Assembly (NCBI GenBank): GCA_001464165.1
Contig: LNEX01000485.1
Span: 1-64,000, forward strand
Direction of reading: 5' to 3'
DNA from: a bacterium Ga0077546
GTDB lineage: Bacteria > Cyanobacteriota > Vampirovibrionia > Obscuribacterales > Obscuribacteraceae
Length of the DNA stretch: 64,000 nucleotides
Shown here: positions 36,103 to 45,063 of the stretch, in pieces
Position numbering within the stretch: the stretch's first letter is position 1
How the letters are laid out: every line of letters starts with the position of its first letter
Position numbers and translations under genes: made by a program
Notes under the pieces: generated by a model
Told to the model about the DNA's origin: nothing
Databases searched by the model: none
What the model saw: the letters and a program-made list of their open reading frames with translations, nothing else

Positions 36103-36156
36103 CTTTTCCCCAAAAGGGAAGATTTTTTAGAAAAAATCTTCCCTTTTGGGGAAAAG
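36103..36156. repeat. Perfect 26-bp inverted repeat with a 2-base spacer
   Basis: Left arm begins CTTTTCCCCAAAAGGGAAGA, and the right arm is its exact complement across the dinucleotide AG. It lies between convergent nuoM and the VWA gene. The inner part (GGGAAGATTTTTT with its complement, followed by TTTT on both strands) could terminate transcription in both directions. Confidence 0.85.
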
Positions 36157-36198
36157 TCGATTTCCTTATCACTTATCCAAAGTCTATTTATAAAAGCT

Positions 36199-37260
36199 CT
36201 ACTTATCTAATGATTTCATGGGCTCAATTGGCACCATTTCAATAGGTGTCTCAGTATTTATAGAGGCCCCGCTGCCAGGTTCAACGGACCCGCTGCCTGG
36301 CTTGATAATAACTCTTCCTTCAATGGCCTTACTGACACTAGCCGAAATACTGTTGATCAGTTCGGCAGAACTTTTAGCATCGTAATATTTGCCATTTGAT
36401 TGTTTGGCAATGCAGTCAAGTTGGCGCCGAGCTTCAGGCTCACGGGCAAGGGCGAGTCCAACCACATCAACTTTCAAGCGAATACCATGAAGGGGCAAAC
36501 GGGCGATTACTTCACACGGATTGCGGTCACAAGTATCGGCACCATCGGTAATCAAAATAATTACCTTGGTACCTTCTACTCCACGAAAATCATAGTGTGC
36601 AGCCTGCTCAATGGCATAAGCCAGGGGTGTCATTCCATAAGGTTTTATCTGGCGTACCTTCTCTATAAATGACCTTCTGTTACTACGACCAATCGGAACC
36701 CAAAGGGCACTATTCTGACATTCACTAAACATATTTAGGCCACCGAATCCGCCACCAAACATAGAATGCTGACTCGTCAAAGCCCCTTGACCAAATACCC
36801 GCAGCCCAATATTGACATCGTTGGGAATGCGCGACAAGGCCTGTTGCAGCACATCTTTGGCTGCATCCATTTTTTGCCGGCCACCACGCTCAATTTCTTC
36901 AAGCATCGAGCGCGAGCCATCAACGATAAACAAAATATTGACTGGTCCTGCCTCTCGCTGCACACCCACTTGAAGCGTCGAAGAACCAGTACCAGCCTGA
37001 ATAAGAGTTGAGCCAGTGCCAGTTTGCAGTGTGGTTGATCCTGTACCAGTTTGCAGCGTAGTTGAGGCTGTCGAACTTGTAAGCGGCTGAGAATAAGAAG
37101 AAGAAGGACGAGCAGGAGGCACCGGACTCGGCTCAGGCAGGTCACTAGCGTCAGCTTTGAGATTGGCAGTAAAAGACGAGACGACCGAGAGTGAAAGAGC
37201 GAGGGAGAGTAACCAAAAGTTCTTTGGGCGAATAGCAGTAGTGAAACTAGTCTTTGTCAT
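36199..37260 (-). CDS. Secreted von Willebrand factor A domain protein
   Basis: 353 residues. A signal peptide (WLLSLALSLSVVSSFTANLKA) is followed by a Pro/Ser linker, four copies of a TTLQTGTGS-like octa/nonapeptide (about residues 66-100), and a VWA domain from ~107. Its metal site DGSRSM (DxSxS) and later TPLAYAIEQAA and ITDGADTCDRNPCE are intact. VWA domains bind protein partners through a metal ion. The start overlaps the stop of the CAP-domain gene by 14 bases, so the two are co-translated. Function unknown beyond envelope interaction. Confidence 0.75.
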   Translation of the reverse strand: MTKTSFTTAIRPKNFWLLSLALSLSVVSSFTANLKADASDLPEPSPVPPARPSSSYSQPLTSSTASTTLQTGTGSTTLQTGTGSTLIQAGTGSSTLQVGVQREAGPVNILFIVDGSRSMLEEIERGGRQKMDAAKDVLQQALSRIPNDVNIGLRVFGQGALTSQHSMFGGGFGGLNMFSECQNSALWVPIGRSNRRSFIEKVRQIKPYGMTPLAYAIEQAAHYDFRGVEGTKVIILITDGADTCDRNPCEVIARLPLHGIRLKVDVVGLALAREPEARRQLDCIAKQSNGKYYDAKSSAELINSISASVSKAIEGRVIIKPGSGSVEPGSGASINTETPIEMVPIEPMKSLDK

Positions 37261-39493
37261 TGACGCTGCCTTTTGAGTGATCGTTTAGCTGATCATTATT
37301 GTTATCTACCACTTTGTTATCTGGCACTTTGTTATCTTCGGCCTTGCTATTTTGCGCGGGCTCAACTTCACCCTCCACAGTTAGGTCGCGTGACTTGTTG
37401 TCCTTGTCTCGGCGCTTTTCTTGCTTCTCGACAGCCTGTCTTTGCTTTTCAGCAACTTGCTTTTGTTTTTCGTTAGCCTGTTTTTGCTTGCGCTCTTCCT
37501 TTTCTTTCCGCTCAGCAACTTTGCGTTCTTCCTTCAGCTTCTCTTCTGCCTGCTCGGCTGCATCTTGCTCTTCGGGAGAGGCAGCCTTGGCTAGAAGGAC
37601 TCGCCGGCTTACTGGAACCGACTTCTGTCCTTTAGCCTGAACAGCCCAGACTGTAACGTAATACAAGCCAGGCTTATTATTATTAGATAGTGGGATGTGA
37701 CCAGCAAATGAGCCACCATCTACTTTTATGCCACCCTTCACTGGTATATCTGATACCGGTTTGATTTCAGAAGGACCGCCAGAAAGAGCAATCAGAGGCA
37801 CAGCCATGGCAGCTGGTGGAAAGAACAATCCGGCACCAACAGCACCAACTATTAACCCCGTTTTGAGCAGAAGCATCGCTTTGTCATGATTGCCTTCCGA
37901 ACGACTCGAGTAAGCAATGTAATCTAGCGGCGGAAAGTAAGGCAGTGCCTCTTCTGATTCATCAGGAGCTGATGCCGTGGCCTCAGGGTTGTACGACTCC
38001 CAAGCCACAGTGACTTTGTCGAAAAGATAGGGGCTCTGCAGCACTCCACGCACTTCTATTTTGTCGCCAACCTTAACTTCACTGGCCACTGGTATCATGA
38101 TGGCATGACGAGTCAATACCTCTACAGCTGCCACCACTCGCTCACGATCGGCTGTCAGCGCTAGAGCAAAACCAATATGAGTAGCATCAGGATTGAGCAA
38201 AGCATCCCGATCATCTTGCCGACCAAGCATAGTCTTTAAAATTCTTGCTACGGCAGCCTTGCACATCCGCTTAGAGCCAACCTCAGAAGTTTTGACTGAA
38301 GCAATTCCCTCATTCAAAGCATCGGCGCCTTCAAGGAGAGTTAGTCTGCGATCAGGACCGTCACCAGCAGAATTGAAATGCGACAAAACGTTTCGCTTCG
38401 CCAGATCACTAGCTAGCTCACCAGCCATTTGTTCAGCAACATTATCAGGAGTAACTGCGGCAACGCCATATGCTTGCCGCTCGCGATTGAGAAGAGAAAC
38501 GGCATATTGACCCAATTCTGGCGCACTAGCAGCGGTCATATTTTCAGGCAAGGCCGCTTGTTCATCTAAATAGTGCACTTCAGTTAATGACTCAAGCGCT
38601 GGCTGTGGATTGTCGATCCAATCAGTACCGATAGAAGCACCACCGGCAGCACCACCCACAGCACCAGAGTGCTGACCGGCAGATCTGCCAGCTGCGGCGG
38701 CTTCTCTGCCGGCAGCCGAATTTGGGTCGACTTCTTGAGTGCCTAACACCGTTTTCTTCAAGCGCTCAGTACGATCAAAAAGCGAATCATATTCAAATGT
38801 TTTCTTGAAAATTGCATTCTCTAGCGAAGCTAGGCGATGGTCGATATTGTCGGCCGGGCTAGATGAACCTAAAGTTACCTGCTCAAGATGTCCTATGGCG
38901 GGGGAAGAGTCTTTGATTGGAGCGTTTCCGAGAGCATTGTAGCCAGGCGGTTGTCCAGAGGCTTGTGGTGGGGCTGAGCCTCCCGGTCCTATTGATGGAC
39001 CGAATGTGGGGACTTGGGGCGAAATTAAAGTGGGAGCTGAGCCAGAACTTGGCACCTGAAACTGTTCTGGTACATGTCCGGGAACCGGTGCCGGCAAAAG
39101 TGCTCCCGGTCGAGCCACTCGCGTAAGAGAAGTGGGCACTAAAGGTGGCGAAGATGAACTAGGTAGCAGTGGAGCTAGACCGGGCCTAGCGACACGAGTG
39201 GGGCTAGACCCCGCTTTCGCAGGCGGTGACGGCGGCAAGTTGACTGCAGGCGGAGCAAGAGAAGGGAGCAGCGGAGCTGCTTTAGGTACAGGGGATGGCG
39301 GCGGAGCTGCTTTAGGTACAGGGGATGGCGGTGGCAACATTGCATCCGAGGATGCAAGCAGTTGGATCGGTGCTAAAGGGCCCTCAGCCTCGCTTGCTAG
39401 GGCTGGAGCAGCAGCAATTGTTGCAGCGCTTCCAAGCGAGGCCGTCGAAAGCAAAACGGTCATGCTCAAAGCGATACTCGCTCTAGCCCGCAT
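37247..39493 (-). CDS. Secreted CAP (SCP/PR-1) domain protein
   Basis: 748 residues. Signal peptide (SIALSMTVLLSTASLGSAATIAAAPALA), a Pro-rich region with repeated PPPSPVPKA units, and an RLxxLE...FxK repeat region at ~220-260 shared with the matrixin-like protein. A CAP domain follows (about 325-470: YAVSLLNRERQAYGVAAV, ELASDLAKRNVLSHFNSAG, NPDATHIGFALAL). Next are a beta-rich segment, a hydrophobic stretch (LIVGAVGAGLFFPPAAMAVPLIALS) and a highly charged Lys/Glu coiled-coil tail. CAP proteins include sterol-binding and pathogenesis-related proteins; in bacteria most are uncharacterised. Confidence 0.75.
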   Translation of the reverse strand: MRARASIALSMTVLLSTASLGSAATIAAAPALASEAEGPLAPIQLLASSDAMLPPPSPVPKAAPPPSPVPKAAPLLPSLAPPAVNLPPSPPAKAGSSPTRVARPGLAPLLPSSSSPPLVPTSLTRVARPGALLPAPVPGHVPEQFQVPSSGSAPTLISPQVPTFGPSIGPGGSAPPQASGQPPGYNALGNAPIKDSSPAIGHLEQVTLGSSSPADNIDHRLASLENAIFKKTFEYDSLFDRTERLKKTVLGTQEVDPNSAAGREAAAAGRSAGQHSGAVGGAAGGASIGTDWIDNPQPALESLTEVHYLDEQAALPENMTAASAPELGQYAVSLLNRERQAYGVAAVTPDNVAEQMAGELASDLAKRNVLSHFNSAGDGPDRRLTLLEGADALNEGIASVKTSEVGSKRMCKAAVARILKTMLGRQDDRDALLNPDATHIGFALALTADRERVVAAVEVLTRHAIMIPVASEVKVGDKIEVRGVLQSPYLFDKVTVAWESYNPEATASAPDESEEALPYFPPLDYIAYSSRSEGNHDKAMLLLKTGLIVGAVGAGLFFPPAAMAVPLIALSGGPSEIKPVSDIPVKGGIKVDGGSFAGHIPLSNNNKPGLYYVTVWAVQAKGQKSVPVSRRVLLAKAASPEEQDAAEQAEEKLKEERKVAERKEKEERKQKQANEKQKQVAEKQRQAVEKQEKRRDKDNKSRDLTVEGEVEPAQNSKAEDNKVPDNKVVDNNNDQLNDHSKGSVNDKD

Positions 39494-39596
39494 CCATTTA
39501 TCCCCTTAGTTCCAATAAAGATATTGTGCGCATAACTACCTCAAAATCACAAATTTTCGCTCTATTCATTGTAGTCACCCAGTCGTCACCCAGTCG

Positions 39597-40532
39597 TCAC
39601 CCAGTCGAAGAATGCAACATGGCTATTGCCCCCTGACGTCCAGTCTTTCCTCCCGACTGCCGATGCGAATAAAATAGGTCGGGTCGACAAGCTGTACAAA
39701 ATGAACAGACATCAACTTCTGGCACTCCAGCCAACAAAAGCTGCATTGCATTGAAAGCTTTTAGGTCAGGCCGAGGCTGAATGAGGGCAGGAGCATTTTG
39801 TTTTTCTATTGCTTCTTGTAGTTCTTGTCGCCTTTGAATACTTTCACGTTTTACCAAGCCATGAGCCACCTGAGCCTGCACTAAACTGCCATCAAGAGGC
39901 AAAGACAATGTCAACATCAACTGCTCAACTACATCTTCTCCGGTAGGATAGCAGCAGGTACCAATAGCAGGGCCAACAGCCGCAACCATCTGCGAAACAT
40001 CACCCCCCCACTCTTCAATCATTAGCTTGACAGCATTAGCTGCAATTGCCTGAGCAGTGCCACGCCAACCAGCGTGAACGATTGACAACAACTCTTTCTT
40101 CTTCTCGTAAATGATTACCGGGACACAATCGGCGAAGTGCAGCAACAATGGCACTGCAGCAAGGTTTGTAGAAACACCATCAACATTGGCCATATCAGGC
40201 TTGGCTGTAGCCTCTAAAATGGGCACCACTGTGCCCGAGTGCACCTGCCCCGGCACCTTTAGATAGGCATGATCGGCGCCGAGCACTGCACACAAGCGCT
40301 CGCGATTAGCTAAAGCAGTGCGCTTCACTGCTTCATCAGGCACATTGCGACCAAGATTGAAAAAATCATACGGCCCCCTAGCGTCACCAGGGCCGACTCT
40401 GGTGGTAAAAGCATGGGTGAGCCGTCCTTTATATTGAGCCAACAAAGGTGACTGAATGAGAGTAAGACCATCATGGTCATTTATGTCCCATTGGTTTGTT
40501 CGAAGAGCCTGCTCTAGATGAATGGTATGCAT
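39597..40532 (-). CDS. pgeF: Peptidoglycan editing factor PgeF (laccase-domain family)
   Basis: Cytoplasmic enzyme of the YfiH/YlmD family (formerly DUF152, copper oxidase 4), which removes L-Ser misincorporated in UDP-MurNAc-peptides. Landmarks: HAFTTRVG, the histidine in VPGQVHSGTVV, the cysteine in FADCVPVIIY, HAGWRGTA and VGPAIGTCCYPTGEDV. I choose the ATG at 40532, which overlaps the stop of the SDR gene as TAATG and implies translational coupling; the frame remains open to 40556. About 311 residues, somewhat long because of a Glu/Gln-rich insertion. Confidence 0.88.
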   Translation of the reverse strand: MHTIHLEQALRTNQWDINDHDGLTLIQSPLLAQYKGRLTHAFTTRVGPGDARGPYDFFNLGRNVPDEAVKRTALANRERLCAVLGADHAYLKVPGQVHSGTVVPILEATAKPDMANVDGVSTNLAAVPLLLHFADCVPVIIYEKKKELLSIVHAGWRGTAQAIAANAVKLMIEEWGGDVSQMVAAVGPAIGTCCYPTGEDVVEQLMLTLSLPLDGSLVQAQVAHGLVKRESIQRRQELQEAIEKQNAPALIQPRPDLKAFNAMQLLLAGVPEVDVCSFCTACRPDLFYSHRQSGGKTGRQGAIAMLHSSTG

Positions 40533-41344
40533 TACTGAATTGACAAACCTCCGCATATATTGATTGCCTGCCCTGTTATAGCGCCTGCCTCATTAGTGCA
40601 AAGGTAAACCACTAGACTGGCTACTTCTGAGGGTTCAACCAGTCGCATTTGCGGCACAGAAAGCCTTGTGATTTCCAACGACTGGTCACTGTCTATTTGA
40701 TTTAACTCGCACCAAAGCGGATCGTTTATTTGCTCATAAGCCATGTCTGTAGCGACCCAGCCAGGACAAACCGCGTTGACAGTGACGCCATTGCGAGCCT
40801 GCTCTAAGGCAGTAGCTTGAGTTAAACCGATTAAGGCAAACTTGGAAGCAGAGTATGCAGCACCGTAGGCCTCAGCATGCTTTCCCGATATCGATGAAAC
40901 ATTAACAATGCGTCCCCAGTTCTGAGCGATCATGGCTGGCAGACAAGCTTTTGAGCTGACAACAGCGCTAGTCAAATTAGTCTCAAGTACTTCTAGCCAA
41001 GAAGCAATATCGTGGTGAGCAACCGCTTCGGTGCGATAAATACCGGCATTATTAATGAGAATATCGACATTCCCAAAGGTCGTCTGAACTAGGCCTAAGG
41101 CCGTTTCAAGTTCTTTAGCCCGGCTGACATCGGCAATAAAATATGGGGACTCGACCCCAACGAGATCCTTAATTTCTTTGCTCACAGCAATTAGCCGCGC
41201 CTCTTGCCGGCCCAGCAGGGCTACGGTGCAACCAGCCTGAGCCAATGCAATGGCAACGGCCCGCCCAATACCGCGACCAGCGCCTGTAATCAGAGCTTTC
41301 CTTGGTGCCAAAGCATGGCGTGCAAAACTAGTGGCCAGGTTCAT
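40532..41344 (-). CDS. Short-chain dehydrogenase/reductase
   Basis: 270 residues, classical SDR. The nucleotide-binding loop TGAGRGIG is at residues 20-27. NNAG, the catalytic Ser in NVSSISG, Tyr/Lys in AYGAAYSASKFALI and the PGWVATDM segment are all present. Such enzymes interconvert alcohols and ketones (3-oxoacyl-ACP reductase or 3-hydroxybutyrate dehydrogenase types); the substrate cannot be set. It is the first gene of a two-gene unit with pgeF. Confidence 0.85.
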   Translation of the reverse strand: MNLATSFARHALAPRKALITGAGRGIGRAVAIALAQAGCTVALLGRQEARLIAVSKEIKDLVGVESPYFIADVSRAKELETALGLVQTTFGNVDILINNAGIYRTEAVAHHDIASWLEVLETNLTSAVVSSKACLPAMIAQNWGRIVNVSSISGKHAEAYGAAYSASKFALIGLTQATALEQARNGVTVNAVCPGWVATDMAYEQINDPLWCELNQIDSDQSLEITRLSVPQMRLVEPSEVASLVVYLCTNEAGAITGQAINICGGLSIQ

Positions 41345-41658
41345 TATAAGGAACTCTAATTAGATATCGAATGCACATCTTTATATTATGAAGCCAATTC
41401 GAATGACACGCTGGTTTTGCTGTGATTACCAGAAATACGCCATTCAAGAAACTTGCAAAGAGGGGCTAAAGTTGGTCTCAGAAACTCGGCGGGGAACATT
41501 GCTAAAATTCAGTAGTCTTAAACAACATGGTCTGTGACTTGAGCGTACTTGCTAAAGAAATTTGGGAAAGAAAACCGACCATCTGAGAGATTGAACTAAA
41601 TCTCATTATTATACTAATTCAGTCCGGCAGAGGCTGTACAAATCTAAGGTACAAAAAG
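41345..41658. other. Intergenic region, no gene seen
   Basis: Separates two divergent genes and should hold both promoters. A TATACT hexamer near 41615 could be a -10 box for the rightward gene, but I see no convincing -35 box. No riboswitch or RNA gene recognised. Confidence 0.4.
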
Positions 41659-42912
41659 ATGACATCCAAATCTTATTCCATCAAACGGTCGATTTTGGCG
41701 GGTGCACTTCTGCTCAGTCAATCGATAGCGCTAACTCCGCTTGCTGCAATGGCAGCAGACAATGATGTCCACGTTGCTGGTCAAGCAATTTTCGCAGTAC
41801 CTGCGGTAGGCGGAATGACTGCAGATAAGAGAGCCGCAGTGGTCCAACAAAATTTAGACAATGCCCTCGTTGCAGCTAAAGACAGAGGCCCATCGTCAGT
41901 AAATATCACTTATGTCAAAGGCGTTCCAGTGATCACTTTAGGCGGCTATCAAGTTGTCACCGTAGATAGTGCCAGTGCCAAAACAGCAGGCAGCAGCCCA
42001 GCTCTCTTGGCTAAGAAATGGGCAGACTCTCTACGCGAATCACTAAGAGATCAAGCCAGCATTCAAAGTTATGTAGGCCAACTGTCTGGCGACTATTTCG
42101 CCTCTGCACCCTCGACTATCAATACCCCTATTCAACAACAACAACAACAACCTGCGTACAATCCTATGCAGCAGCCTCAGCAAGGCTATGGCCAAGCACA
42201 AAACACATATCAAGCCCAAACGCCATACCAACAGCCCCAGCCTTCATACCAACAGCAAGCACCTTACGGTCAGCCTCAAGGCGGATATAGACAAGGAAGA
42301 ATCACTTACGCACCTGCTGGCTTAGTCATTCCTATCTCGCTTAGCAGTGGTATTGCCACTCAAGTAGCTAAGGCTGGTGACTTGATTCAAGCTTCTGTGA
42401 GCCAGACAGTTATGCTAGGCGATTCAACCATTCCAGCTGGTTCCACAATCATTGGCACCATCACCGATGCTAAAGGCGGAACCTACCTAGGTCGCGCTGG
42501 TAGCCTCGATATCAAATTCAACCGCCTAAGAACACCCGATGGCACAGAAACTCCAATTTCAGCTCACTTAATTGGTGGTATTGGCAAATACACAGGCAGC
42601 GGCACAGACGAAACCACTCTCAAAGGCGAAACCTGGAAAACAAAACTTGGTCAAGCAGCCATTCGCGGTGGTATCGGAGCTGGCACGGGCGCGGCCCTCG
42701 GTACAGCAGTCGGAGCCATTGCTGGCGGTGGACGTGGTGTCGGCAAAGGAGCATGGTCTGGTACTGCTATCGGTGGCACAGTTGGCGTCGCCCAAAGTGT
42801 GCTTCTAAGAAAAGGCAAAGACGTCTTGATTCCCGCCGGCACAGCCATGCAATTGCAACTTGATGCTCCTGTTACAGTTGCCGGAGCCGGTGCTCAACAA
42901 GCCCCCTACTAA
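41659..42912 (+). CDS. Secreted Gln-rich protein with barrel-like and glycine-zipper regions
   Basis: 417 residues, family not recognised. Signal peptide (ILAGALLLSQSIALTPLAAMA), an alpha/beta segment (about 35-145, GQAIFAVPAVGGMTADKRAAVV, PVITLGGYQVVTVDSASAK), and a Gln/Pro/Tyr-rich linker coded partly by a CAA run. Then comes a beta domain (215-310: IPISLSSGIATQVAKAGDLIQA, IPAGSTIIGTITDA, FNRLRTPDGTETPISAHLI), and a Gly-rich membrane-prone segment (AAIRGGIGAGTGAALGTAVGA). The beta domain recurs in the convergent gene at 43015-44868 and recalls VirB10/TrbI-like secretory domains, only as an impression. Confidence 0.6.
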   Translation: MTSKSYSIKRSILAGALLLSQSIALTPLAAMAADNDVHVAGQAIFAVPAVGGMTADKRAAVVQQNLDNALVAAKDRGPSSVNITYVKGVPVITLGGYQVVTVDSASAKTAGSSPALLAKKWADSLRESLRDQASIQSYVGQLSGDYFASAPSTINTPIQQQQQQPAYNPMQQPQQGYGQAQNTYQAQTPYQQPQPSYQQQAPYGQPQGGYRQGRITYAPAGLVIPISLSSGIATQVAKAGDLIQASVSQTVMLGDSTIPAGSTIIGTITDAKGGTYLGRAGSLDIKFNRLRTPDGTETPISAHLIGGIGKYTGSGTDETTLKGETWKTKLGQAAIRGGIGAGTGAALGTAVGAIAGGGRGVGKGAWSGTAIGGTVGVAQSVLLRKGKDVLIPAGTAMQLQLDAPVTVAGAGAQQAPY

Positions 42913-42936
42913 TGAAAAAGTAGGCGCCAGTAAAAC

Positions 42937-42985
42937 ATACAAAAGAAGAGAGAAGGAGACAAGCTCCTTCTCTCTTCTTTTGTAT
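42937..42985. terminator. Bidirectional terminator between convergent genes
   Basis: A perfect 22-base stem (ATACAAAAGAAGAGAGAAGG and AG, with its complement) around a 5-base loop. It sits between two convergent secreted-protein genes. Confidence 0.85.
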
Positions 42986-43014
42986 TCCGCTGGCCTCGCT
43001 TACTTTTGTCCCGT

Positions 43015-44868
43015 TTATTTGGAGTCAGCTTGCTTAGTTTTCTTTTTCGAGGTTCTGACGTCCCCATGCACTTTAGCATTGGCATTAGGTAGCATTTGCG
43101 CTTCGCTAGCAGGCTCGCCGGTGAACTCTTGCTTGAACTCGACTAAAAACTCATCACCAGGTTTGATTATCGCCTCATTGCCCTTAACCACAGTATCTTC
43201 AATCAACCAGCTACCAGGTACACCAGAGAGGAAGCCCCAGGCAAATCCTTTGATGCGACGGTGGCGCACGTTTGTACCCACTGGTTTCATGAAAGCGAAC
43301 GATGGATTAGCGGCCCCCATCAGACCTAACGCTACCGGCATAGCGCCGAAGCTAAACACGCCAACCGGAGCCATAGCAGCATTTAGACCAATACGAACTG
43401 CTTTATACTTGAGCTGCTGCTCCCACGGACCAGCGACTTGACCCAAGTGGTTAACTCCAAGAACTCGCCCCTCAGCTTTGTTCTTGATAAAAAGAGCAGC
43501 TTTGGCTGGAGTAGCAACTAGGGGTAGATGCTCACCTTTCTCGGTGACAATTTCATCGAACTCAACCCCTAAGCAGCCTGAATTGCGGTACCAACGGTTA
43601 GCGCTAACCAACGAGTGCATGACACTGCGAGCCGGTAATGCATAGTTGATATGACCTTGAACTGCAGAGCCCTTTTTAGCAATGAGACGATCGCCAATTT
43701 TTAGATCGAACTTCAAACGAGCTTCTAGACCATCGCCTTTGTGGGCGTTCTTAGAAGAAATTTGCGAAGTGACTACGACTGGGAATTTAGCACCCGTTTT
43801 AATTCTGGTCTTCCCTTCATCCGTTGGTAGATTCTCGTACTGAATAGTCTCTTCGGTTTCAGAAACTTCATCACTATCAATCACGATTGGACCATCGCCA
43901 TTGGCGATAATCTGCTCAGGAGCATTCACCCCTGTTTCAACAACACTGGCACCAAGCTCGACAAGCATATCGGCTGAAAGCGAATCAACAGTCGAAAGAG
44001 CACCGCTACCGCCACCAACTTTCGGTGTCTCGGCTCCAGTGTCTCCCAACAAATTCTTGCCATTCGGTGAAAGTACACTACCAGCCTCTAGGCCATGTGC
44101 CGATTCTCCCCCTGAGATGGCTTGAAGCCCTGGGCTAGAAATAACTGCGGCTGAACTAGTAGGAGTGCTGACAGCAGACACTCCAGTTCCTTCGGGCGCG
44201 CCATCAGAGTCAACCACAATAACTTCTTCACTAGACGCCGGAACGGTACTAGAAGGAGAAGAAGAAGAAGAAGTAGTAGTAGTAGAAGTAGTAGCAGTAG
44301 CAGCAGAATCTTTAGGAGCGGTTGTAATCACTGCACTGCCAGGAGTGACAGCTGCAGCAGGGGCAAGCGGGGCAACCTCGGCTATAGCTTTGCCGTTAGC
44401 ATCTGGTTTACTCGCTTCGGCTTTGTCTTCGGCTTTGTCTTCGGCCTTAACTTCAGACTTAAGCTCGGACTTTGCTTCAGGCTGCGCCTCAACCTTTACC
44501 TCTGGTTTAAGTTCTGGCTTAAGCTCTGGTGCAGATTGAGCTTTCTCATCAACCTTGACTTCAGCCTTGGGCTCGACTTGAGGTTGTACTTTCTTTACGG
44601 CATCGGACTCGATGATGAACATAGAATCAGACTTACTGTCATTCCATGAAGGAGAAACGCTTTCGCTCTGCCCACTTTTCTCAGTGACCTCTGCTTCAGC
44701 GGCCCTGACAGGCTGCCATCCGGCTAATGCAGAGAAGGCAAAAGTTGAACAGACCAACTCTACGCTCAGAAGCAGTGAAAGTGCCCGAGGAACTACACGT
44801 AACCGGCGCGGAGAAGTAGTCAAGTTTAGGTTTTCAGGATACCGGTTGCTTTTGCTTTGAGAAATCAT
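43015..44868 (-). CDS. Secreted protein with Glu/Lys/Pro repeats and shared barrel-like domain
   Basis: 617 residues. An N-terminal signal-like segment (RALSLLLSVELVCSTFAFSALA) is followed by an acidic repeat region with units such as PELKPELKPEVKVE and SELKSEVKAEDKAEDKAE, then a Ser/Thr-rich low-complexity linker. The C-terminal part (about 365-600) has FPVVVTSQISSKNAHKGDGLEA, GDRLIAKKGSAVQGHINYAL and EFDEIVTEKGEHLPLVATPA. This matches the pattern of the domain in the convergent gene ending at 42912. Function unknown; probably cell envelope. Confidence 0.6.
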   Translation of the reverse strand: MISQSKSNRYPENLNLTTSPRRLRVVPRALSLLLSVELVCSTFAFSALAGWQPVRAAEAEVTEKSGQSESVSPSWNDSKSDSMFIIESDAVKKVQPQVEPKAEVKVDEKAQSAPELKPELKPEVKVEAQPEAKSELKSEVKAEDKAEDKAEASKPDANGKAIAEVAPLAPAAAVTPGSAVITTAPKDSAATATTSTTTTSSSSSPSSTVPASSEEVIVVDSDGAPEGTGVSAVSTPTSSAAVISSPGLQAISGGESAHGLEAGSVLSPNGKNLLGDTGAETPKVGGGSGALSTVDSLSADMLVELGASVVETGVNAPEQIIANGDGPIVIDSDEVSETEETIQYENLPTDEGKTRIKTGAKFPVVVTSQISSKNAHKGDGLEARLKFDLKIGDRLIAKKGSAVQGHINYALPARSVMHSLVSANRWYRNSGCLGVEFDEIVTEKGEHLPLVATPAKAALFIKNKAEGRVLGVNHLGQVAGPWEQQLKYKAVRIGLNAAMAPVGVFSFGAMPVALGLMGAANPSFAFMKPVGTNVRHRRIKGFAWGFLSGVPGSWLIEDTVVKGNEAIIKPGDEFLVEFKQEFTGEPASEAQMLPNANAKVHGDVRTSKKKTKQADSK

Positions 44869-45023
44869 TTACGAGCCTGCTTCAGTTTCAAACGACAATA
44901 TAGAACGACAGATGATGCCAAGTTAGAAATTTATACAATTAATAGGCGAATATATACATGCTTGACTTCAATTCTTAATCTGCCACATATAACTGCTTGT
45001 GACTTTCAAGCTACACATTCGAA

Positions 45024-45056
45024 TCCAACAAAGGCTCAAATAAAGCCTTTGTTGGA
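45024..45056 (-). terminator. Hairpin after the CHAT-like gene
   Basis: A perfect 13-base stem (TCCAACAAAGGCT with its complement) around a 7-base loop, eight bases past the stop of the CHAT-like gene. The T tract is weak. Confidence 0.5.
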
Positions 45057-45063
45057 CCGACAC

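Noticed and set aside
36199..37260. Opposite-strand frames in the VWA, CAP and Pro-rich genes
   Set aside because: Long open frames on the other strand follow codon bias of repetitive Ser/Pro codons and lack ribosome sites or recognisable domains.
41345..41658. Riboswitch or small RNA in the intergenic region
   Set aside because: I found no conserved aptamer elements or strong terminator-like hairpins there.
45018..45058. Possible tRNA T-arm (TTCGAATCC)
   Set aside because: No acceptor stem, anticodon arm or D arm surrounds it; the region is a simple 13-bp hairpin.
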